The notes under the pieces: model-generated
What the model was told of the DNA's origin: nothing
What the model saw: the letters and a program-made list of their open reading frames with translations, nothing else
The model's database searches: none
From: Chara braunii
Taxonomy: Eukaryota; Streptophyta; Charophyceae; Charales; Characeae
Direction of reading: 5' to 3'
Assembly (NCBI GenBank): GCA_003427395.1
Contig: BFEA01000099.1
Span: forward strand, 899,548-934,723
DNA length: 35,176 nt
Part shown: piece by piece, positions 29,678 to 35,176 of the stretch
Numbering within the stretch: position 1 is the stretch's first letter
Layout of the letters: the number at the start of each line of letters is the position of its first letter
Made by a program: the position numbers and the translations under genes

Positions 29678-29985
29678 ATGACAACTGTGGAGACGACATC
29701 GTTAGCAAAGGGATTGACGTTGGAGATGGTGAGAACATCAATGAAAACGGCGACAATAACGACAATAATAACTTCAACATCTTCAACAACAACAACAAAC
29801 AACTTAAGAATGTTAACCACAGTTTTATTGCTGACGACAACTACGGAGACAAAATCGACGGCAAAGGGATCGACGACAATAACTGTGGAGATGAAATTGA
29901 TGGTCAAAGGATCGACGATAATAACGGCGCTATTGGGATCGGCGGCACTGCTGGCAACAATAGCACCGACAGGATGCAACAATAG
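29386..29985 (+). CDS. Asn/Asp-rich frame, possible true tail of the 29150 protein
   Basis: Overlaps the Thr-rich frame in another register. It encodes many Asn and Asp (NNSDDNVDNNN, NNDNNNF, DKIDGKGIDDNN) with a degenerate repeat GIDDNNCGDEIDGQ near the end, and stops at 29983. Asn-rich composition matches the tail of the decayed copy at 1570-1980. I suspect it is the original 3' part of the gene, joined to the N-terminal domain before a slip in the AAC/GAC tract. It may equally be a by-product of triplet repeats. Confidence 0.4.
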   Translation: MASNGLLMHRCYDIFRSGQDRCAALEAGLSPATTNGENRGDNSFSINIDCNDCNDNDIIVRGGGGNNSDDNVDNNNDRNINNNNNLTIVNHSFLGVMNDNCGDDIVSKGIDVGDGENINENGDNNDNNNFNIFNNNNKQLKNVNHSFIADDNYGDKIDGKGIDDNNCGDEIDGQRIDDNNGAIGIGGTAGNNSTDRMQQ

Positions 29986-30121
29986 CACCGACAGGATTAA
30001 CAGCAATAATAACTACGGTTATGGCGATGAGGCCAAGGATGTTAAGGACAATTTGGAGATCGATCGTGGGTGCAGGGGGATGCCCAGAGTTGTTGGTTGG
30101 CAGCGGATGGGCGTGGGTTAG

Positions 30122-30567
30122 TCGGCGGGGAGTGGAGTTGTCCGGTCCGCAACTCCAATCAGGCAGGGGTGGTGGCCCCTCTGGTGGTAGGGGGAATGTT
30201 TAGGTTTTTTTTTCCTGTTTCTGACATCCCTGTCTTGTGTTTGATAATTACTATACTATGTTTGATGATTGTTTCCCAGGATGGTTGATGAGAAGACTTG
30301 TCATTACGGTTAGGGTTGGGGTTGTCGGGAAATGATTGTGGTTTCTGACTCTGTTGTGATTCCCCCCCCCCCTTGTTCGCTGATGAACAGTCTACCTATC
30401 GGTGGATGGGTGGAGCACGGTAGGGTAAGGAACGCACGGTCTATGAGCAGTTAATCCCCTTTTACGAGGGCAATCAATGCTGCTCATCATCATACATCTG
30501 ATTACGCACATACACTACAAGTCGTCATAAACTTTTGCTTGAAAAATCGAATGATAACCATGTTTAG
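30122..30567. other. No gene seen
   Basis: Sequence after the Asn-rich gene; G/T-rich, with a C-run at 30362-30372. No repeat shared with the rest of the window found. Confidence 0.4.
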
Positions 30568-30720
30568 GGGCGCTGGACCCGATTTCCAGCAGGTGCTGCT
30601 CCCCACCAAAAGATGGAGCCTTCCTGACGGCGCTAGTGGTGTCTGCTCTTACCAGCACCCCTAGCATTAGTTCGGGCTGTTTCTTGGGAAAAAAAGAAAA
30701 AAAAAAGAAAAAAAAAAAAA
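30568..30720 (+). repeat. Repeat A, best full-length copy with A-rich tail
   Basis: Starts GGGGCGCTGGACCCGATTTC, runs through GCTGCTCCCCACCAA, AGATGGAGCC, GGCGCTAGTGGTGTCTGC, CCAGCACCCCTAGCAT, TTCGGGCTGTTTCTTGGG and an A-rich tail with G interruptions. About 120 bp without the tail. No target duplication seen. Confidence 0.85.
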
Positions 30721-30736
30721 GAAGAAGAAGAACTGT

Positions 30737-31090
30737 CTACTGGCTATATATAAGGCTTAGACCCAGATCAACATTACTCCAGTCATTAAAGACTAAGAGG
30801 TAATTCCTTGAAAGTTTTCCTTGTGCATTCTCATCCTCCCCTGACCATTTAACCTGCCCAATAGTACCACCTTGTTCCCCTCCCAGCCAGTTTAGATTAA
30901 ACATTTTAATATGTTGTTGGATTTCATTTTTTGCTGTGAGAAATTTGAGTTTGGCTTTTAACGTTTCCCATCTCGCTGTTATCTCTAGTTGAACTTGCTG
31001 TTTGATAGATTCCGTGAACTCAGGCCCATCGAGACAGGCCATCCCTCTCAGTCCCCTTTCCGAGTTTCCAGATCCTTTTCCTGCACCCAA
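30737..31090 (-). CDS. 'CLDGP/NWLGGE' unknown family, better copy
   Basis: 117 residues open on the minus strand; the frame extends further upstream without an ATG, so it is probably a fragment. Conserved with the decayed copy at 2840-3150: RGMACLDGPEFTESIKQQVQ near residue 15-35 and NWLGGEQGGTIGQ near residue 68-80, with a predicted helix between (ETLKAKLKFLTAKNEIQ). The C-terminal LVFNDWSNVDLG also has a weak counterpart. Two copies with conserved protein motifs suggest it was under selection, perhaps as part of a retroelement. No known domain recognised. Confidence 0.45.
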   Translation of the reverse strand: MGAGKGSGNSERGLRGMACLDGPEFTESIKQQVQLEITARWETLKAKLKFLTAKNEIQQHIKMFNLNWLGGEQGGTIGQVKWSGEDENAQGKLSRNYLLVFNDWSNVDLGLSLIYSQ

Positions 31091-31241
31091 TTCAGTTCTG
31101 GTTCCGCTCTCTTGGTACAGAGGAGAGTGATCTCATATAAAGATGTAAAAATATTGCCAGGATAAAAGGTACATCTGGCGCCGGATCAGGGTGAAGAGGC
31201 AATTCTGTCCCTAGTAACTGAAGTATCTATTTTGAAGCCAA

Positions 31242-31425
31242 AGGACGCTGGACCTGGTTTCCAGCAAGTGTCGGATCGTTTTGGGATGCTGGATCTTTGG
31301 TTATTTTTGAAAATCCAAGGGACGCTGGACCCGGTTTCCAGCAGGTGCGTTATTGTTGCTAAAAAGGGATGCTGGACCCGATTTCCAGCAGGTGCAGCTC
31401 CCCACTAACAGATTGGAGCGAATTC

Positions 31426-31478
<53 letters not shown>
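31242..31478 (+). repeat. Array of repeat A 5' motifs, then poly(A)
   Basis: The GGGACGCTGGACC motif is present at 31242, 31283 (partial), 31319 and 31366; the last two are exactly 47 bp apart. Three of them keep the hairpin GCTGGA-7 nt-TCCAGC. The last unit continues to GCAGCTCCCCACTAACAG and ends in a run of about 51 A (31428-31478). Confidence 0.85.
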
Positions 31479-31481
<3 letters not shown>

Positions 31482-31956
31482 TTAGACTCGGAAGTCACGG
31501 TATGGGTATAAGTCGCGCTGGCCGGTCCGAGTTCCGCCTGGCCTTGGGTAAGCTAGGGGAAGGAAGGTAAGATTGCTTCAATGGGTGCTACCCTGTCTGA
31601 AACCTAGGGCCCAGAGTCTCTTGGGTCCTGTAGTAGATTGCCTGGGCCGGCCTCCGAAGTTCCCGTTCGACAAGGCTCGTCCGATTCCGCTTCCACCAGG
31701 GCTGGGCAACCTATCAGCCCTGGTGCCTATCACTGCTGTTCGGTCCAAGTTACCTGCCCATTCGTAGGGTAATGGTCCTGAGTGCTGGTCACACTGAGGT
31801 AGGATAGTGGGATAGGGGGTGCGCTAGGAGTATTGACGTGAGGATGGGATGGGAGGATATTCCAGGACACCCACGGCCTATTGCTCCAGGTGATCACTGT
31901 GTACACAGTGACTGGCCTCTACAACACCATGGACTTTTTGAGTTAAAAAAAAAAAA
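31479..31956 (+). mobile_element. Repeat C, long unit with poly(A)
   Basis: Begins GGCTTAGACTCGG and from about 31594 (TGTCTGAA) matches 33301-33678 at around 90% identity: GTTCCCGTTCGACAAGGCTC, CTATCAGCC, GTTCGGTCCAAGTTACCTGC, GGATAGTGGGATAGGGGGTG, CCAGGTGATCACTGTGTA and GCCTCTACAACACCATGG, followed by A12 (31945-31956). GTTCGACAAGGCTC has a weak B-box look. Non-coding, SINE-like. Confidence 0.8.
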
Positions 31957-32195
31957 GGCTGTCGCCCTTTTTGTTTTTTCAACAACAAAAAAAAAGGAGG
32001 AACATTTTTGCTGTGTATTTTGTGACCTTCTTTGTGTTTTGGGAGGGGGGGTGCGGGGGGGGAACTACACCAGAGTCACAAAAAATCATGAAATGAGTTA
32101 TTACTCCCTTTTTGTGACTCTACTGATGTTACCCCTTTTTTGAAGTTTTTCTCTTCTTTTCTTTTCTTCATAAAGCCCAGGTTGTTGTAGAGGCC
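31957..32195. repeat. Spacer with hairpin; CTCTACAACA block inverted at end
   Basis: After the poly(A) comes GGCTGTCGCCCTTT, the tail motif of the 9732 SINE. AGAGTCACAAAAA (32072-32084) and TTTTTGTGACTCT (32109-32121) form a perfect 13-bp hairpin. 32174-32195 is the reverse complement of a CCTCTACAACAACCTGGGC block, so 31915-32195 has inverted ends. Confidence 0.65.
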
Positions 32196-32380
32196 GTTTT
32201 TTTTTGTGAAACTTCGTTATACAGGAAACCTACTTAAACCACCAGTACGTACTGCATTTTTCGAACCCCCCGGCCTCAAATGAATTTGGACCCGAGGAGC
32301 AGGCCAATTCGGCTTCCACGTTAACGGCCGGCCCAACCGGTAGGTGCTGGTGGTTTAACGAGGTGATAAGAGCATCCCAT

Positions 32381-32560
32381 GTCCAGTTGATGTGGCTCAG
32401 TGGTTAGAGCACCGGTTGGAAATGCACATTCTGGTATAAGGTTGCGGATTCAAAACTCAATCGCAGCCTTGGGCATGGACACCGGGAGGGCGTTAGATTG
32501 ACGCCAGCAGGGCGTTAGATTGACGCACGGCTGGACATACACTCCCTTGGGCTGACGCAT
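32381..32560 (+). mobile_element. tRNA-derived SINE, second family (copy 2)
   Basis: The head GTCCAGTTGATGTGGCTCAG, with A box TGGCTCAGTGGT and B box GGATTCAAAACT (32446-32457), matches the head at 13114. After the head the unit GGGCGTTAGATTGACGC occurs twice, about 22 bp apart. 3' end not defined. Confidence 0.8.
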
Positions 32561-32752
32561 GGTACTATTACAGACACTGCCTGTGCACCACCCAAGGGCT
32601 GTTCATGGTGTTGTATGTTGGTTCTGGGTTTCACATGGGCTGCTTGGGGGCGTTGGTCTTGGTTGTTCGGTCTATCTCCCCAGTCAGGCATATCACATGT
32701 TCGTGCCACTTCCGCTAGTATTCACATGGTACACTCATTCGATTATATGCTA

Positions 32753-32829
32753 CAAGGTCACTGGTTCGAGCTTGGTCCGGATCGATACATTGATTCACAG
32801 AGCACACACAGCCTTCGGGCATATTATCA
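32753..32829 (+). repeat. Repeat C head, short copy
   Basis: GGTCACTGGTTCGAGCTTGG, then GATACATTGATTCACAGAGC and ACACAGCCTTCGGGCAT, matches 28388-28530 with an internal deletion of about 75 bp. Confidence 0.75.
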
Positions 32830-33240
32830 GGCTTAGACCCTAGGGTAAGGGCAGGACGGAAATAAGTCACTTCGGCCCCTACGGTGTCTGGACCTAGGGT
32901 CTACAGTCTCTTGGGGTGACTGGGGGGATCTAGTCACTGGGTGGGGTCCAGTATCTGTAGTAGGTACAGGTAAGGGTCTCCGGAGTCCCCCTGATATTCG
33001 AGCTTACCCCGTTCTCGGTTCGAAATACATACATGATGCTACATTGATCACAGAGCACACACAGCCTTCGGGCATATTACAAGGCTTAGGCCCTAGGGTA
33101 AGGACAGGACGGAAATAAGTCGCTTCGGCGCCTACAGTGTCTGAACCTAGGGTCTAGAGTCTCTTGGGGTGACTGAGGGGTTCTAAGATAAGGGTCGCCG
33201 GAGTTCCGCCTGATATTCGGATAGAACTGTCTGGTGGCTT
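32830..33240 (+). repeat. Repeat C, two head-to-tail partial units
   Basis: Units start at 32830 and 33083 with GGCTTAG(A/G)CCCTAGGGTAA, each continuing GGACGGAAATAAGTC, CTTCGG, ACCTAGGGTCTA, AGTCTCTTGGGGTGACTG and, after a variable part, CCGGAGT and CTGATATTCG. Between them 33000-33080 repeats the ACATGATGCTACATTG and CACAGCCTTCGGGCATA module. Confidence 0.8.
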
Positions 33241-33245
33241 TATAA

Positions 33246-33678
33246 GGCTTAGACCCTAGGGGAAGGGCAGGATGGAAATAAGTCGCTTCAGCGCCTACGA
33301 TGTCTGAACTTAGGGTCTAGAGTCTCTTGGGGCCTGTGGTAGATTGTCTGGGCCTGGCGTCCGAAGTTCCCGTTCGACAAGGCTCGTTCGACTCCGCTTC
33401 CACCATGGCTGGGTAACCTATCAGCCATGGTGCCTATCACTGCTGTTCGGTCCAAGTTACCTGCCCATTGGTAGGGTAATGGTCCTGAGTGCTGGCCACA
33501 CTGAGGTAGGATAGTGGGATAGGGGGTGCGCTAGGAGCATTGACGTACGGATGGGATGGGAGGTGGTCCCATATTCCAGGACACCTGCAGCCTACTACTC
33601 CAGGTGATCACTGTGTACTCAGTGACTGGCCTCTACAACACCATGGACTTTAGGGGAAAAAAAAAAAAAAAAAAAAAA
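33246..33678 (+). mobile_element. Repeat C, longest unit with poly(A)
   Basis: Starts GGCTTAGACCCTAGG, contains both the short-unit part (GGAAATAAGTCGCTTC, AGAGTCTCTTGGGG) and the long-unit part shared with 31594-31956, and ends GCCTCTACAACACCATGG, ACTTTAGGGG, A22. Its ~430 bp is the best estimate of a complete element. Confidence 0.82.
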
Positions 33679-33710
33679 GTAGCATCCCCAGTAAGTAGGC
33701 CCCGGTGTCG

Positions 33711-33880
33711 AAAGCTCCATCTATTGGTGGGGAGCTACACCTGCTGGAAATCAGGTCCAGCGTCCCAGTACAATCATGAGAATGTATCTGCTGGAAATCA
33801 GGTCCAGCGTCCCTGTACAGTGATGCAAATGTATCTGCTGGGAATCGGGCCCAACACCCCTACGCAGATCCACGAAACCC
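33711..33880 (-). repeat. Repeat A copy plus 47-bp array
   Basis: Reverse-oriented repeat A (CTCCATCTATTGGTGGGG, CACCTGCTGGAAATC, GGTCCAGCGTCCC), followed by two more hairpin motifs. CTGCTGG starts at 33741, 33788 and 33835, an exact 47-bp period. The third motif has GCTGGG with CCCAAC instead of GCTGGA with TCCAGC. Confidence 0.88.
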
Positions 33881-34444
33881 AAACGGAGATCGCCGTCATC
33901 GACCATCATTGGGTGTTGGATGTGCTCTGGCGTTGGTGTACGCCACGACTCTTCCTCCGCAGCTGATATGGACTCACTGACTCACACATTGGCGACTAGT
34001 TCGTAAGATGACACATTGCAGGTCTAGGCTAGTACCTGACTCCCTACTAGCCGATACGCTCTAAGTGTCTGATGTTCCCACTTAGAGAGTTATAACCTCG
34101 ACCTCGATACGCTGACCCTGCTTCACGTTGAGAGTCCTCGTGACCTTGTCAGTCGGTCCCCACCACATGGGGTTTGCCCCCCATAGAAGCGCTGCAAAAC
34201 CTTTGCATGACTGGCGCTGCTGCACGCAGACACGGCCCGACACCACAGCGAATGTCATTATCATTCTCATTATCATTGGGTTTCTTGCTTCTCGCATCGT
34301 CACAACGCTTTCAAAGACGAAATATTGGAGGGACAAATGCATCTACCGCCGTCTTCCGGTCAGAGTGAAATGTATCTGCTGCCGGCTTCTGGTCATGCCT
34401 GCAAGTCTCAGAGTTGCCAGCCACTAGAATCATCCGCCCGACAA
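33881..34444. other. No gene seen
   Basis: No repeat or coding signal I can support. Short similar blocks (CTGTCTTCC-like GTCTTCCGGTCA and CTTCTGGTCATG, 34350-34400) suggest a small local duplication. Confidence 0.35.
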
Positions 34445-34690
34445 CCTCTACAACAACCTGGACGTTAAAGAAAAAAGAGAAAAACCTGGGCTTTTTATGA
34501 AAAGAAAAAGGGGAAACTAGTACGCGGGAGTAACAGAAATGAGTTAGAATTGCACTATGGGCCAAGATACAGTTTCGAAACGCAGTTCGGGCAATGTATA
34601 CAACCCAGCTTTCTGGCCAGGTAGGGTACCTGAACTGCAACTGCGAAGTGTATCTTGCCCCATACTGCAATTGTAACTCCCTTTTTTGTG
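34445..34690 (+). mobile_element. Foldback element with ~48-bp inverted arms
   Basis: CCTCTACAACAACCTGG (34445-34461), an A/G-rich linker, then arms 34541-34588 and 34632-34679 that pair at roughly 80%: GAGTTAGAATTGCA with TGCAATTGTAACTC, and GGCCAAGATACA with TGTATCTTGCCC. Right after it, CCCTTTTTTGTGACTT resembles 32108-32119. The region 32060-32195 reversed has the same order (CTCTACAACA block, A-rich linker, GAGTTA and hairpin), so this is a dispersed family. Confidence 0.7.
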
Positions 34691-35124
34691 ACTTACCGCG
34701 TCCTTCCCTCCCCCCCAAAAAAAAGATCATCTGCCCGACGTGCTTTTGCACCGTCATGATGGCAGGTGGGACTTGTGTGTCCATAGTTTCAGCAGGACAG
34801 CTGGCGTCTCCCGAACATATTTGAGGTTGTAAGGAAGACATACCTGGGGCCCTGCGTGCTCTCTGAGCCCTAAGGTTGACTCCCCTGGCATCAGATAACC
34901 TAAATTGCAGTACAAACCATCATCCCGAAAGCACAACAGGGTCGGTCCCACATCGGCATGACCATGTTACAACAGAGAGATTGCTCGTACACAGTCACCA
35001 TCATCACAGAGCGTTGTGCTCCGCGGAAGAGGAAGGGTCGGTGGGGTCTTCTGAGGGGTCCAGGTCCATCCAGATAACCGAATGCCCGATTACCAAGGGT
35101 GACTGTCATATGTCTAGCATCCAC
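34691..35124. other. No gene seen
   Basis: No repeat apart from a weak echo of CATC(C/T)GCCCGAC (34430 and 34729). Short minus frames have no recognisable protein. Confidence 0.35.
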
Positions 35125-35172
35125 CCTCTACAACCACCTGGGCTTCCAAAAAAAAAAAAAAAAAAAAAAAAA
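35125..35172 (+). repeat. Shared CTCTACAAC 3' block with poly(A)
   Basis: CCTCTACAACCACCTGGGCT, TCC, then about 25 A to the window end. Same block-plus-A arrangement as at 31915 and 33629, so probably the 3' end of another retroposon; the 5' part was not identified. Confidence 0.6.
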
Positions 35173-35176
35173 GAAC

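Noticed and set aside
29392-30006. Minus-strand Val/Ile-rich frame of 204 codons (and 29418-29840)
   Set aside because: Antisense shadow of the triplet-repeat tail of the plus-strand gene.

Overview
This window looks like a draft contig from a large, repeat-filled eukaryotic genome, most likely of the green lineage. The reasons are a chromodomain-type Ty3/gypsy integrase, plant-style LINEs (an ORF1 zinc knuckle behind a DUF4283-like region, an ORF2 with APE endonuclease, reverse transcriptase and a zf-RVT tail), tRNA-derived SINEs with poly(A) tails, many long A/T homopolymers, and no recognisable single-copy host gene. A charophyte such as Chara is my guess only. There are no operons, RBSs or CRISPR arrays. 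Almost everything I can support is mobile or repeated DNA.

Layout. 0.35-0.9 kb: an inverted pair of a short dispersed repeat ('repeat A'). 0.9-1.3 kb: three ~100-bp units with G-box (CACGTG) inverted arms. 1.57-2.75 kb: a decayed copy, minus strand, of an unrecognised Asn/Thr-rich protein family whose intact relative lies at 29.15-30.1 kb on the plus strand. 2.84-3.15 kb: a decayed copy of a second unrecognised family, with a better copy at 30.74-31.09 kb. 4.6-4.9 kb: GA-rich repeats. 5.07-6.47 kb: broken Ty3/gypsy integrase plus chromodomain, followed by an LTR-like region to about 7.8 kb. 8.5-9.1 kb: 3' fragment of a LINE ORF2. 9.73-10.27 kb: a complete tRNA-derived SINE with a perfect 17-bp target duplication. 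10.33-10.94 kb: a large head-to-head inverted repeat. 11.3-13.1 kb: small repeats and a 151-bp MITE-like element. 13.1-13.2 kb: second tRNA-SINE family. 13.62-13.66 kb: a leftover Illumina Nextera mate-pair junction adapter, so the join there is artificial.

14.3-25.0 kb is one LINE of about 10.7 kb (including a 970-N gap) whose middle ~5.03 kb is inverted. ORF1 begins on the minus strand at 25.03 kb, continues on the plus strand from 16.95 kb, runs into ORF2 (19.9-21.98 kb), and ORF2 finishes on the minus strand at 16.94-14.34 kb. The breakpoints cut reverse transcriptase directly after motif A and carry microhomology. 25.9-27.05 kb holds an exact 240-bp satellite (three units) with older copies upstream. 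28.4-33.7 kb is a mosaic of head-to-tail SINE-like 'repeat C' units ending in poly(A). 34.5-34.7 kb holds a foldback element.

The most interesting points are the LINE inversion, the hairpin-bearing repeat A motif (arms conserved, some paired changes, 47-bp spacing), two unknown protein families each present twice, stop codons TAG/TAA that fall in glutamine contexts, a CCC-T23-GGG insertion with its own 14-bp target duplication, and two assembly artefacts (adapter at 13.62 kb; a 95-bp duplication split by one N at 6.8 kb). None of the elements looks intact; I see no evidence of an active host gene.
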